DNA of 64,000 bases from Streptomyces typhae (GCF_009755605.1 NZ_WPNZ01000020.1:62001-126000), one strand, 5' to 3'; shown: positions 17,782-26,299, numbered from the stretch's first letter. The notes: generated from the sequence alone by a model not told the origin. Translations and numbers: made by a program.

Positions 17782-18446
17782 TGCGCACCGTCACCCCGAC
17801 GGGCCGGGTGCCCGCGCAGGGCTCCACCGCGGGACCGGTCCCCGCCACCGGCCCCGACGCCCCCCGGGCCGCCGCGAGCGGGCGCGGACTCGGGCTGCTC
17901 CTCCTGCTCACGGGCGCGGCGGGGCTGCTCGCGTCCTGGGTCATCACCCTCGACAAGTTCAAGCTGCTCCAGGACCCGGACTACGTACCGGGATGCAGCA
18001 TGAACCCGGTGGTGTCCTGCGGCAGCATCATGAAGAGCGAGCAGGCGGCCGCGTTCGGGTTCCCCAACCCGATGCTCGGGCTCGCCGCGTACGCCGTCGT
18101 CTGCTGCGTCGGCGCAGGGCTGCTCGCCGGGGCCCGCTTTCCCGCCTGGTACTGGCTGACGTTCCACGCGGGCGCCGCCTTCGGCGTGGTCTTCTGCGGC
18201 TGGCTGCAATTCCAGTCCCTTTATCGCATCAACGCGCTGTGCCTGTGGTGCTGTCTGGCGTGGGCGGCCACGCTCGTGCTGTTCTGGTACGTGACCTCGC
18301 ACAATGTGCGCCACGGAATTCTGCCCGCGCCCGCGTGGCTGCGCGCGTTCCTGGACGAGTTCACCTGGGTGCTTCCCGTGCTGCATTCGGGTGTCATCGG
18401 GATGCTGATCCTGACGCGGTGGTGGGATTTCTGGACGACGAGCTGA
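17781..18446 (+). CDS. vitamin K epoxide reductase (VKOR) family disulfide-forming membrane protein
   Basis: 221 aa, with several TM helices after a polar 35-residue N-terminus. Both redox sites of bacterial VKOR are present: the loop pair CSMNPVVSCGSIM and the active-site CxxC in ALCLWCCLAW. In actinobacteria VKOR reoxidises a DsbA-like partner using menaquinone, supplying disulfides to exported proteins. No thioredoxin-like partner is encoded beside it. The neighbouring chaplins each need one disulfide, which gives a plausible client, by inference. It is translationally coupled to the preceding gene. Confidence 0.88.
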   Translation: MRTVTPTGRVPAQGSTAGPVPATGPDAPRAAASGRGLGLLLLLTGAAGLLASWVITLDKFKLLQDPDYVPGCSMNPVVSCGSIMKSEQAAAFGFPNPMLGLAAYAVVCCVGAGLLAGARFPAWYWLTFHAGAAFGVVFCGWLQFQSLYRINALCLWCCLAWAATLVLFWYVTSHNVRHGILPAPAWLRAFLDEFTWVLPVLHSGVIGMLILTRWWDFWTTS

Positions 18447-18530
18447 TTTCCTGACGCCCGGCTCCCCTGTCGCGCCGACTTTCTGACGCCCAGCCGGCCT
18501 GTCGCTCCGACTTCCTGACACCCAGAAGTT
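18447..18530. repeat. tandem repeat after VKOR stop codon
   Basis: Three degenerate copies of a unit of about 33-36 bp (tcctgacgcccagccggcct, then gtcgctccgact) follow the stop codon. Each copy carries a CTGAC core that echoes the stop context. Confidence 0.7.
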
Positions 18531-18578
18531 CCGCCGTCCTTTTTCCCGCCCCGGACATCACGGGAGGAGACCGCCCCA

Positions 18579-18977
18579 GTGCTGTTTTCCCGCACCGTCC
18601 CCCGGATGTCGCGCAGACGCCTCATCGCCGTCGCGGGCACGGCCGTCCTCGGTGCCGCGGGGGCCTTCCGCGGGCTGAGCGGCCGGTACTTTCCCCCGGA
18701 CGAGGGGCAGCCGGGCGCGCCGGGCGGCCCCGCGTTCGACGAGACGTACCGGGGGCGGCGCATCCAGGGCGAGCCGACCACCGGCGGGGCCGCCCACGGT
18801 CCGCACGGCTGGCGGGTCACCGTGGACGGGAAGCCGCTCGGGGTGATGCGCCGCGCCGACGGCAGCTATCTGAGCATGGTCGACCACTACGGGTCGTACG
18901 GGACGCCGCTGGCCGCCGCGCGGGGCGCGGTCGACGAACTCGGCGAGGGCCAGGCACTCGGCGGCCTGCTGCACTGA
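18579..18977 (+). CDS. melC1: tyrosinase co-factor / copper chaperone MelC1
   Basis: 132 aa. A twin-arginine signal (MSRRRLIAVAGTAVLGAAG) is followed by a short domain with FDETYRGRRIQG, HGWRVTVDGKPLGVMRRADG and SMVDHYGSYGTPLAAARGAV, the MelC1 pattern. MelC1 binds apo-MelC2, delivers copper through its histidines and carries the complex out by the Tat route. The GTG start has GGGAGGAG upstream; an internal ATG at MSRRR is possible. It is followed after 41 bp by melC2. Confidence 0.9.
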   Translation: MLFSRTVPRMSRRRLIAVAGTAVLGAAGAFRGLSGRYFPPDEGQPGAPGGPAFDETYRGRRIQGEPTTGGAAHGPHGWRVTVDGKPLGVMRRADGSYLSMVDHYGSYGTPLAAARGAVDELGEGQALGGLLH

Positions 18978-19018
18978 GCGCCGCGCCCCGCACCGGAGAA
19001 CGGACGGAGTCGACGAAC

Positions 19019-19924
19019 ATGGACCACACGGTCCACACAGCCCACGCGGCCCCCACGGTCCACACGCGCAGGAACCAGCGGAGTCTCAGCCGTGCCGAGC
19101 GGCGCCGGTTCGTCGGCGCCGTGCTCGGGCTCAAGCGCAGCGGCGCGTACGACGACTTCGTGCGCAGACACATCGACCACTACGTCTCCGACGGCGACGA
19201 CCGGCTGCGCGCCGCCCATATGACCCCCACCTTCCTGCCCTGGCACCGGCGCTTCCTGCTCGACTTCGAGCGGGCCCTGCGCCGGGTCGACGGCGGCGTC
19301 ACCGTGCCGTACTGGGACTGGACGAAGGACCGCACACCGGCCGCGTCGCTGTGGGGCGAGGACCTGATGGGCGGGACGGGACGGCGCGGCGACCGGCGGG
19401 TGACGACCGGTCCCTTCGCCCGCGGCAACGGCTGGATCGTCAAGGAGGGCGTCACCGACGGCGACTTCCTCACCCGCGACCTGGGCCGCCCCGCCGACCC
19501 GCTTGACCTGCCGACCCGGCAGGACGTGGCCTGGGCGACGGCGGAGAAGGTGTACGACGTGTCGCCCTGGGACTCCACATCGCCCCGCGGGTTCCGCAAC
19601 CGACTGGAGGGCTGGACGTCCGACATCGGCAGCGGCCGGTGGCGCAACCACAACCGGGTGCACCGCTGGGTCGGCGGGCACATGCTCGGCGGTGCCTCCG
19701 TGAACGACCCGGTGTTCTGGCTGCACCACGCCTTCGTCGACCTGCTGTGGACCAGGTGGCAGCGGCAGCACCCGGACGCCGCGCCGTTCCTGCCGGAGCG
19801 GCCGCCCGCCCTCGGCGAGCCGCAGTACCGGCGCATCGTCGCGCGCCACGAGCCGATGCCGCCCTGGCGCACGACCCCGCAGGACATGCTCAGCCACCGG
19901 GGGATCTACCGGTACGCCGAGTAG
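19019..19924 (+). CDS. melC2: tyrosinase MelC2
   Basis: 301 aa type-3 copper monooxygenase. CuA ligands are the His of DDFVRRHIDHY and the two of AAHMTPTFLPWHRRFL. CuB ligands are the two in NHNRVHRWVGGH and one in FWLHHAFVDLLW. It hydroxylates and oxidises tyrosine to dopaquinone for melanin. It lacks its own signal peptide, as expected for MelC1-dependent export. Compared with the usual start (about RKNQASL) there is an N-terminal extension of about 16 residues with four histidines (HTVHTAHAAPTVHT), encoded by a small tandem repeat. Confidence 0.95.
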   Translation: MDHTVHTAHAAPTVHTRRNQRSLSRAERRRFVGAVLGLKRSGAYDDFVRRHIDHYVSDGDDRLRAAHMTPTFLPWHRRFLLDFERALRRVDGGVTVPYWDWTKDRTPAASLWGEDLMGGTGRRGDRRVTTGPFARGNGWIVKEGVTDGDFLTRDLGRPADPLDLPTRQDVAWATAEKVYDVSPWDSTSPRGFRNRLEGWTSDIGSGRWRNHNRVHRWVGGHMLGGASVNDPVFWLHHAFVDLLWTRWQRQHPDAAPFLPERPPALGEPQYRRIVARHEPMPPWRTTPQDMLSHRGIYRYAE

Positions 19925-19937
19925 CAGGACGCACGGA

Positions 19938-19965
19938 GGAGCCCCCGGGACCACCCGGGGGCTCC
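19938..19965. terminator. bidirectional terminator, melC2 / chaplin
   Basis: A 12 bp perfect stem (ggagcccccggg / cccgggggctcc) with a 4 nt loop between convergent genes. Confidence 0.8.
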
Positions 19966-19985
19966 GTCGTCGTTCGTCCCTCGGG

Positions 19986-20249
19986 TCAGCCGCCGTAGCC
20001 GTGGTCGCCGCCGTTGTTGGCGCACTGGTTGCCGAAGGTCGGGTTCAGCAGACCGACGATGTCGACGGTGTTGCCGCAGACGTTGACCGGCACGTTCAGG
20101 GGGACCTGGAGCAGGTTGCCCGAGACCACACCCGGGGAGCCGACAGCCGCACCCTGCGCACCGGCGTCCGCAGCGGCCAGACCGGCGCCGCCGAGGATGA
20201 CGGCACCCGTGCCGAGCGTGACAGCGGCTGCCTTCGCGAAGCGAGACAT
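19986..20249 (-). CDS. short chaplin
   Basis: 87 aa: a signal peptide ending near GLAAADAGA, then one chaplin domain (SPGVVSGNLLQVPLNVPVNV, CGNTVDIVGLLNPTFGN) with both conserved cysteines, and a glycine/tyrosine-rich tail GGDHGYGG. AAGGAG 6 nt before the ATG fixes the start. It is convergent with melC2; together with the chaplin at about 15.4 kb it brackets the melanin genes. In S. coelicolor chaplins also lie beside melC, as far as I recall, so the arrangement is probably ancestral. Confidence 0.95.
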   Translation of the reverse strand: MSRFAKAAAVTLGTGAVILGGAGLAAADAGAQGAAVGSPGVVSGNLLQVPLNVPVNVCGNTVDIVGLLNPTFGNQCANNGGDHGYGG

Positions 20250-20457
20250 CACGTTCTCCTTTTGCGTGGGGAATGTATGAAGAGATACGGCCGCACGGGG
20301 GTACGGCCGTATTTCCCTTAACGCACGGTGTTGACGCGAAGTCACGCCGAGCGGGGCCGCCCGCATTCGCTGCCGAAAGGCTTGGCGAAGGTCCGCTTCC
20401 TGAGTGATGTCGAAATGGCGGCCGTATCCTCCGCCGTGCCCGGACGTTTTCCAGGGC

Positions 20458-20742
20458 ATGACATCACCACGCCGACTCATGGCCGCCGTCTCCCTCGCCG
20501 CCGGTGCCGCGGCGCTGGCCGCACCCACCGCGCACGCGTCCACCGACGCTCCGGCGCAGCAGCAGAAGTCCGTCCTCGCCATGGTCGACGATCTGCAGAC
20601 CTCGGCCCTGCCCGCCGAGCGGCGGCACGAGGTGCCCACCGTCGCCGGTCAGCTCGGCGGCATGAACCAGCTCTGGCAGCTCACCCAGCTCGTCGCCCCG
20701 GTGGCACCCCTCCTGAACCTGGTGCCCGCCGTCGCGGAGTAG
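20458..20742 (+). CDS. small secreted alanine-rich protein
   Basis: About 94 aa with a signal peptide (SPRRLMAAVSLAAGAAALAAPTAHAS). The mature 65 residues include KSVLAMVDDLQTSALPAERR and QLWQLTQLVAPVAPLLNLVP. No recognised domain. It resembles the other small secreted proteins of this block and may be a surface or spore-coat component. An ATG at 20479 (MAAVSL) is an alternative start. Convergent with the M23 peptidase gene. Confidence 0.6.
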   Translation: MTSPRRLMAAVSLAAGAAALAAPTAHASTDAPAQQQKSVLAMVDDLQTSALPAERRHEVPTVAGQLGGMNQLWQLTQLVAPVAPLLNLVPAVAE

Positions 20743-20775
20743 CCGACGGCGGCCCCCGGGGACCCGAACCGCCCT

Positions 20776-21513
20776 CTACAGCAACCGGACGCCGCGCCTG
20801 GCCAGGTAGGAGACGGGGTTGACGTCCGAGCCGTAACCGCGCCGGGCCCGTATCTCCAGATGGAGGTGCGGGCCCGTGGCGCGTCCGGTGGCGCCGCTGT
20901 AGCCGATCCGGGCGCCGGGGCGGATGCGCTGGCCCTGGCGGACCGAGATGCGCGACAGATGGCCGAAGACGACGTAGTGCCGGTCCTTCAGGCGCACCGT
21001 CACCGCCTTGCCGTACGCCCCCGACCAGCGGGCGAGGACCACGACGCCGCCGCCCACCGCGTACACCGGGGTGCCGTTCGGGACGCCCAGGTCGATGCCG
21101 GTGTGGTGCCCGGCGGCCCAGTTGCCGCGCACGCCGTAGCGCGACGTCACGCGGTAGCGGCGGCGCAGCGGCCTGGCGAAGCGGCCCGGGGGGCGCGCGG
21201 GTACCTCCAGGCCCCGGCTGTCCTCGTCCGGGGGCAGCGCGGCCTCGGCAGCCGTGAGGTCCGCCTCGAACTCCTCGTCGAAGTCCGCTGCGCACCCGTC
21301 CCGGCCCGGTGGGGCCGCGCCCGCGTCCCGCGGGTCCCAGTCCTCCGGCGGGAGCCAGCCCTCCTCGCGCGGGACCCAGTCGTCCTCGTCGGCGGCCGCG
21401 GGTGTCGCCATCGTTCCTGACAGCGCCCCGCCGACCAGCAGTCCTGCGGCAAGCCCGAGCGCGTCCCGTCGTGTGGTGCCCGCTTGGTGCGGGCTGTCTA
21501 TGTGGTAGCCCAT
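20776..21513 (-). CDS. secreted M23 (LytM-type) peptidase
   Basis: 245 aa. TTRRDALGLAAGLLVGGALSG is a Tat-like signal. An acidic spacer (DEDDWVPREEGWLPPEDWDP) precedes a LytM domain with GHHTGIDLGVPNGTPVYAVG (first zinc His and Asp), FGHLSRISVRQGQRI, and GPHLHLEIRAR (HxH zinc/catalytic histidines). All expected catalytic residues are present, so an active zinc peptidoglycan endopeptidase is likely. I chose the ATG at MGYHIDS; upstream of it the frame stays open only through repeat DNA. Confidence 0.88.
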   Translation of the reverse strand: MGYHIDSPHQAGTTRRDALGLAAGLLVGGALSGTMATPAAADEDDWVPREEGWLPPEDWDPRDAGAAPPGRDGCAADFDEEFEADLTAAEAALPPDEDSRGLEVPARPPGRFARPLRRRYRVTSRYGVRGNWAAGHHTGIDLGVPNGTPVYAVGGGVVVLARWSGAYGKAVTVRLKDRHYVVFGHLSRISVRQGQRIRPGARIGYSGATGRATGPHLHLEIRARRGYGSDVNPVSYLARRGVRLL

Positions 21514-21911
21514 AGCTGCCAGCACAACCGGACGGTCACCTCCCCGCACGGCCGATTGCGCCGCCTGGGCTAAGGCCCGGCGCCCCGGGAGGAAGCCCAC
21601 CGCTCTCGCGCCCGGGGGAGCCCGCTCTCGCATCCGGGGGAGCCCGCTCTCGCATCCGGGGGAGCCCGCCCTCGCCCCCGGGGGAGCCCGCCCTCGCACC
21701 TGGGAGGAGCCCCCCGCACCCGGGGCAGCCGCCCTCGACCCCCGGAACGCGGGCGCCCTCCAGTGCGTACCGCCCCGTACCCGGCGCCCCCGGCGCCGCG
21801 CCCGCCCCCCGGGCGCGGTCGAGCCGGTAGTGGCCGCGGTCGAGCCGTTGTGGCCGCATATGCCCCCGCGCCCCGGTCCTGACCGGGGCGGCCCGCGCTA
21901 GGCTCGGCAGC
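21514..21911. repeat. intergenic region with tandem repeat array
   Basis: A 398 bp gap between divergent genes. At about 21600-21720 there are four or five degenerate copies of a 26-28 bp unit containing gggggagcccgctctcgc. The rest is very GC-rich and shows no gene. The promoters of the M23 peptidase and CheB-like genes must lie at its edges, but none could be assigned. Confidence 0.6.
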
Positions 21912-22577
21912 GTGACGGCTCCTCACTACGCAGCAGCCAAAGAGCAGTCCGCGGCGGACGTCGCGCAGCCTGCGGCGGCGGACACGCACGCGGACCTGAG
22001 CCCTTCCCGCGCGGTCGTGGCCATCGCCACCTCGGCCGGCGGTCTGCACGGCGCGTCCGTGGTGCTCGCCGGCCTCGGTCCCGGTCTCTCCGTGCCCGTC
22101 CTGCTCGTACAGCATCTGGACCCGCACCACCGCACCGTCATCGCCCAGGTCCTGTCCCGGCGCGTGCGGCTGCCCGTCAAACTGGCGGAACAGGACGAGA
22201 GGGCACGGCCGGGCACCGTGTACATCGCGCCGCCCGACCGGCACCTCCTGATGAGCGAGGACGGTGTCCTGACGCTGTCGGACAGCGCGGCCGTGCACTT
22301 CGTGCGCCCCTCCGCCGACCTGCTCTTCGAGTCGGTGGCGGCGGCGTACGGCCCCAGGGTGGTCGCCTGCGTCCTCACCGGGTCGGGCCGTGACGGCGCC
22401 TCCGGCGTGGAGGCGGTGAAGGCGCACGGCGGCACCGTCATCGTGCAGGACCCGCTGACGGCGGAGTTCAGCGGCATGCCTCAGGCCGCCGTGGGTACGG
22501 GTGCCATGGACTTCGTGCTACCTCTGGAGGAGATCGCCGCGGTCATCCGCGGGCTCGTCGAGGACAAGAGGCAGTGA
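21912..22577 (+). CDS. CheB-type methylesterase domain protein
   Basis: 221 aa. It lacks a receiver domain and carries only a CheB catalytic domain: AIATSAGGLHG (catalytic Ser), VQHLDPHH (catalytic His), and VLTGSGRDGASGVEAVK (catalytic Asp), so the triad is complete. CheB removes methyl groups from, or deamidates, receptor glutamates. Streptomyces are not motile and no receptor gene is nearby, so the target is probably not chemotaxis. It is followed within 4 bp by the CheR-PAS gene, so the two work as a unit. Confidence 0.85.
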   Translation: MTAPHYAAAKEQSAADVAQPAAADTHADLSPSRAVVAIATSAGGLHGASVVLAGLGPGLSVPVLLVQHLDPHHRTVIAQVLSRRVRLPVKLAEQDERARPGTVYIAPPDRHLLMSEDGVLTLSDSAAVHFVRPSADLLFESVAAAYGPRVVACVLTGSGRDGASGVEAVKAHGGTVIVQDPLTAEFSGMPQAAVGTGAMDFVLPLEEIAAVIRGLVEDKRQ

Positions 22578-22580
22578 GCA

Positions 22581-24446
22581 GTGATGGGTGAGCCGCAGGG
22601 CACCGAGACGGATGAGGAACTCGAACAACTTCTCGGCTTTCTGCGAGATGCCCGAGGCTTCGACTTCACCGGCTACAAGCGTTCTTCGCTCGGCCGCCGC
22701 ATCCGCAAGCGGATGTCCGACGTCGACATCAGTACGTACCGGGACTACCGCGACCGTCTCGAAACCAACGCCGACGAGTTCGGCGCCCTGTTCAACACCA
22801 TCCTGATCAACGTCACTTCGATCTTCCGCGACCCGGACGCGTGGACGTTCCTGCAACGCGAGGTCGTGCCCGACCTGCTCTCCGGCCTCGGTCCCGACGA
22901 GGAGATCAGGGTGTGGAGCGCGGGCTGCTCCAGCGGAGAGGAGGCCTACTCCCTGGCGATCATGTTCGCCGAGGCTCTGGGCATCGAGGAGTGCCTGAGC
23001 CGCGTCAAGATCTACGGCACGGACGTCGACGAGGAGGCGCTGCGCGAGGCCCGCTCGGCGCTCTACACCGCCAAGGCCCTGGAGGCCCTGCCGGCCGAGC
23101 TGCGCGAGAAGTACTTCGAGCAGAACGGCGCGCAGTTCGGCTTCCGCCCCGATCTGCGCCGCCGGGTCATCTTCGGCCGGCACGACGTGACCCGCGACGC
23201 CCCGATCTCCCGGCTCGACCTGCTGGTCTGCCGGAACACGCTGATGTACTTCAACGTCGAGGCGCAGGCGCAGATCATCGACCGCTTCCACTTCGCGCTG
23301 CGGGAGCGGGGCTTCCTCTTCCTCGGCAAGGCGGAGATGCTCCTGAACGACGCCGAACGCTTCGAGGTCATGAGCATGCGCCAGCGCGTGTTCAGACGGC
23401 GCATCGGCGACGCGGGCCTGCCCTACCAGCCGGCCCCTCTGAAGATCCGGTCGGTCGGCGGCATGGAACAGCGCTCGGTGGCACGCCACCGGCAGCTGCG
23501 CGACCTGATGCTCGACGCCCTGCCGCTGCCCGCGGTCGCCATCGACATCGACGGCACGGTCGTCCTGATCAACGGTCATGCGCGGACCCAGTTCGGGCTC
23601 ACCACGAACGACTGCGGGCGGCTCTTCCAGGACCTGGAGATCTCCTACCGGCCCGTGGAGCTGCGCTCGCTGATCGAGCAGGCCACGCACGAGCGCAGGA
23701 CCCTGCGCGTGAACCGCGTCGAACGGCACGTGGCCGAGGCCGTCCAGTTCTACGACATCGTGATCCAGCCGCTGTCCGGGGCCGACGGTCTGCCCGCGGC
23801 CACCATCATCACGTTCACCGACGTCACGGTCGCCACCCAGCTCAAGGCCGAGGTCAAGCGCGTACGCGAGGACCTGGAGACCGCATACGAGGAGCTCCAG
23901 TCGACCAACGAGGAGCTGGAGACCACCAACGAGGAACTCCAGTCCAGCATCGAGGAGCTGGAGACCACCAACGAGGAGCTCCAGTCGACCAACGAGGAGC
24001 TGGAGACCACCAACGAGGAACTCCAGTCCGGCAACGAGGAACTGGAGACCATGAACGAGGAGATGCGCATCCGCTCGGAGGAGTTGGACGAGGTCCGCGC
24101 CTTCCTAGAGGGTGTGATGAGCAGCGTCGCGGCCGGCGTGGTCGTCCTCGACGGCGACATGCGGGTCAAGAGCTGGAACCGCGGCGCGGTCGAGCTCTGG
24201 GGGCTGCGCGCCGACGAGGTCCTCAATGAGACCTATTTCGGGCTCGACTTCGGGCTCCCCGTGGAAGAATTGCGGCCGCTCGTCCAGAAGTGCCTCGACT
24301 CGGGCCGGCGCACGGCGCAGATCGGGGTGTCCGCCGTGAGTCGCATCGGGCGGCCCATCGTCTGCAACGTCATCTGTTCCCCGTTCGACGGGCACAACGG
24401 CGGAGTGGTGCTCCTCATGGAGGAGGCGAGCGACGACGCCGGCTGA
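22581..24446 (+). CDS. CheR methyltransferase-PAS sensory hybrid with coiled coil
   Basis: About 621 aa. Residues 1-270 form a CheR domain: FTGYKRSSLGRRIRKRM, the FRDPDAW segment, SAM-binding VWSAGCSSGEEAYSLA, and LDLLVCRNTLMYF. A PAS domain follows (about 300-420), then a long coiled coil of repeated ELQSTNEELETTNEE heptads (about 430-500), then a second PAS domain (about 510-610). No histidine kinase, GGDEF or output domain is attached. Such CheB/CheR/PAS proteins occur as sensory hybrids; here the methyltransferase itself may be the output. Start GTG 22581 or ATG 22584. Confidence 0.85.
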   Translation: MMGEPQGTETDEELEQLLGFLRDARGFDFTGYKRSSLGRRIRKRMSDVDISTYRDYRDRLETNADEFGALFNTILINVTSIFRDPDAWTFLQREVVPDLLSGLGPDEEIRVWSAGCSSGEEAYSLAIMFAEALGIEECLSRVKIYGTDVDEEALREARSALYTAKALEALPAELREKYFEQNGAQFGFRPDLRRRVIFGRHDVTRDAPISRLDLLVCRNTLMYFNVEAQAQIIDRFHFALRERGFLFLGKAEMLLNDAERFEVMSMRQRVFRRRIGDAGLPYQPAPLKIRSVGGMEQRSVARHRQLRDLMLDALPLPAVAIDIDGTVVLINGHARTQFGLTTNDCGRLFQDLEISYRPVELRSLIEQATHERRTLRVNRVERHVAEAVQFYDIVIQPLSGADGLPAATIITFTDVTVATQLKAEVKRVREDLETAYEELQSTNEELETTNEELQSSIEELETTNEELQSTNEELETTNEELQSGNEELETMNEEMRIRSEELDEVRAFLEGVMSSVAAGVVVLDGDMRVKSWNRGAVELWGLRADEVLNETYFGLDFGLPVEELRPLVQKCLDSGRRTAQIGVSAVSRIGRPIVCNVICSPFDGHNGGVVLLMEEASDDAG

Positions 24447-24627
24447 CGTAACTCTTCTCGTACGGAAGCAGTGGCCGGGTGTGCGTCCGGGGGACGAGGT
24501 ACGTCGGACATTCGTAGGGGGAGCGTCCGGTTCGGGGCGCTGCCGGAGCGGATGGATCAGGCCGACTTGTGGCGAGAAGTACCGATAACGTCCACAGAGC
24601 CCGAAACACCGGGCGTAGGCTTGAGGC

Positions 24628-25497
24628 ATGACCCCGGGCGACGGCAATGCCGGCCAGGTGGCCGCCGCGTGGCGGAGGGCCGCGGCGGCGCGCGCGCGTG
24701 CGGAACGAGCGGAGAAGTCCGCTCAGCGCTACGAGGCGTGGGCGGCGGAAACGGGGCACACTCCGCATGTCGACCTGGCCGCGGCGCTGCGCAGATCCGC
24801 CGCCTGCCACCGCTCGTCGGCGGACCTCCAGGAGGCGTTCGCCAGGCGGGTGGCGGCGTGGGGGCAAGGGCCCGGTGAACGGCCCCGCTTCATGTCCGGT
24901 GTCGCCGAGGTGTGCGGCGCCGAAAGCGTGGCACTCACCCTCGTGGACGCACGCAACAGCCAGCTCGCGGTGGCCGCTTCCGGCGAACCCGCGCGCGCCG
25001 CACAGGACTTGGAATTCATGCTCGGTGAGGGCCCGTCACGGGACGCCACGACGCACCGCGGTCTCGTCTTCGCCTCGGGGGAGGCGATCGAGACCCGCTG
25101 GCCCTGCTTCGGGCCGGCGCTCACCGCGCTCGGCGTCCGTGAGGTCGCCGCCGCGCCCCTGGACACCGCCGCGTCGTCACGCTGCCTCGGCGCCCTCGCG
25201 GTGTTCGACCCGCGTCCCGGACTCGTCGGCTCCCGCGCCTTCGACGATGTCGTCGGGGCGCTGACCCGCCTGGTGCTCTGCGACCCGGACGCCGACCCCG
25301 AGCTGTACGGGGGGACCGACCACCGCGACAGCGTGCAGCAGGCCGCGGGCATGGTCTCGGTGCACGTCGGCTGCCGGGTCGACGACGCACTGGCACTGAT
25401 CAAGGCACGGGCGTTCACCCGGGGCGTGCCGCTGGACGCGCTCTCCCGGGCGATCGTGGCCGGTGACCTCACATTCACCCGAGAAGGGCCGTCATGA
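24628..25497 (+). CDS. GAF-ANTAR domain protein
   Basis: 289 aa. An N-terminal helical region (RRAAAARARAERAEKSAQRY) and a GAF-like sensory domain are followed by a C-terminal ANTAR helix bundle (VQQAAGMVSVHVGCRVDDAL through SRAIVAGDL). ANTAR domains bind paired RNA hairpins and act as antiterminators, so this is a candidate RNA-level regulator with a small-molecule or redox sensor. It overlaps the next GAF-ANTAR gene by ATGA. No target hairpin pair was recognised nearby. Confidence 0.78.
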   Translation: MTPGDGNAGQVAAAWRRAAAARARAERAEKSAQRYEAWAAETGHTPHVDLAAALRRSAACHRSSADLQEAFARRVAAWGQGPGERPRFMSGVAEVCGAESVALTLVDARNSQLAVAASGEPARAAQDLEFMLGEGPSRDATTHRGLVFASGEAIETRWPCFGPALTALGVREVAAAPLDTAASSRCLGALAVFDPRPGLVGSRAFDDVVGALTRLVLCDPDADPELYGGTDHRDSVQQAAGMVSVHVGCRVDDALALIKARAFTRGVPLDALSRAIVAGDLTFTREGPS

Positions 25498-26207
25498 CGA
25501 CGCCACGGCAACATCTCGCAGACATCTTCGTCGAGCTGGCCGGCGGCAACCCCGATGAACCCCTCGACATCCCGCTGCTGCTCACCTCGCTCGTGATGCG
25601 CAGCCGTGAACTCGTCGGGGCCTACGCCTGCGGTGCGCTCGTCACCCTGGACGTCAGCCCCACCGAGGCCTACGCCTCCGACGAGGGCACCCGTGAGCTG
25701 GTTCTGGGCGCCCACACCGAAGGCCAGGGGCCGGGGCCGGAGTGCAGGCGCACCGGCCGACCCGTTCCCAGGACCGACCTGCGGGGCCGGGTCGCCCGCC
25801 AGCGCTGGCCGCAGTACACGCCGCGGGCTCTGGGGCTCGGCTACACCCAGGTCGCCGCCCGGCCGCTGGGCGGCCACGACCACGCCGTCGGCTCGCTCAC
25901 GCTGTTCGGCAGCGAGGACATGCCGCTCACCGACGAGGGGCTGCGGTTCAGCCAGTCGCTTGCCGACATCGTGGCCATCGCGCTGCTGCGGGACCTGGAG
26001 CTGAACCGCAGCCGCACCCAGACGGGGCAGATGGAGCGCGCGCTGATCAGCCGGCTCGCCATCGAGCAGGCGAAGGGCGTGCTCGCCGCGCAGCGGTCGC
26101 TCTCCGTGGACCAGGCCTTCGTGATCCTGCGCGGCCATGCGCGCACGCATCGGCGGAAGCTGACCGAGGTGGCGCGGGAGGTGGTGGAGGGGCAGCTCAC
26201 GCTGTGA
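25494..26207 (+). CDS. GAF-ANTAR domain antiterminator
   Basis: 237 aa: a GAF domain (ACGALVTLDVSPTEAYASDE ... LTLFGSEDMPLTDE), then ANTAR residues RLAIEQAKGVLAAQRSLSVD and AFVILRGHARTHRRKLTEVA. The AKG(V)LAxxR core is canonical. It is cotranscribed with the preceding paralogue, so the two may heterodimerise. Translation ends inside a perfect hairpin. Confidence 0.85.
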   Translation: MTTPRQHLADIFVELAGGNPDEPLDIPLLLTSLVMRSRELVGAYACGALVTLDVSPTEAYASDEGTRELVLGAHTEGQGPGPECRRTGRPVPRTDLRGRVARQRWPQYTPRALGLGYTQVAARPLGGHDHAVGSLTLFGSEDMPLTDEGLRFSQSLADIVAIALLRDLELNRSRTQTGQMERALISRLAIEQAKGVLAAQRSLSVDQAFVILRGHARTHRRKLTEVAREVVEGQLTL

Positions 26208-26220
26208 GCTGCCCCTCCAC
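26184..26220 (+). terminator. perfect 17 bp hairpin spanning the stop codon
   Basis: gtggaggggcagctcac pairs perfectly with gtgagctgcccctccac across a 3 nt loop; the TGA stop lies in the 3' arm. Degenerate copies of the right arm (tgagctgcccctccaccgc) continue to about 26280. Confidence 0.75.
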
Positions 26221-26299
26221 CGCTGTGAGCAGCAGCCTCTCCACCGTTGTGAGCTGCCCCTCCACCGCTGCGAGCAGTCCTGCCCGGCGCGGAGCGCCG

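Noticed and set aside
21514..21620. Possible cyclic-di-AMP riboswitch upstream of the M23 peptidase gene
   Set aside because: Such riboswitches precede some wall hydrolases in Streptomyces, but I could not identify the conserved core elements here.
21600..21720. Second repeat block considered as CRISPR or an att array
   Set aside because: Direct tandem copies of 26-28 bp with drift, no spacers and no integrase.
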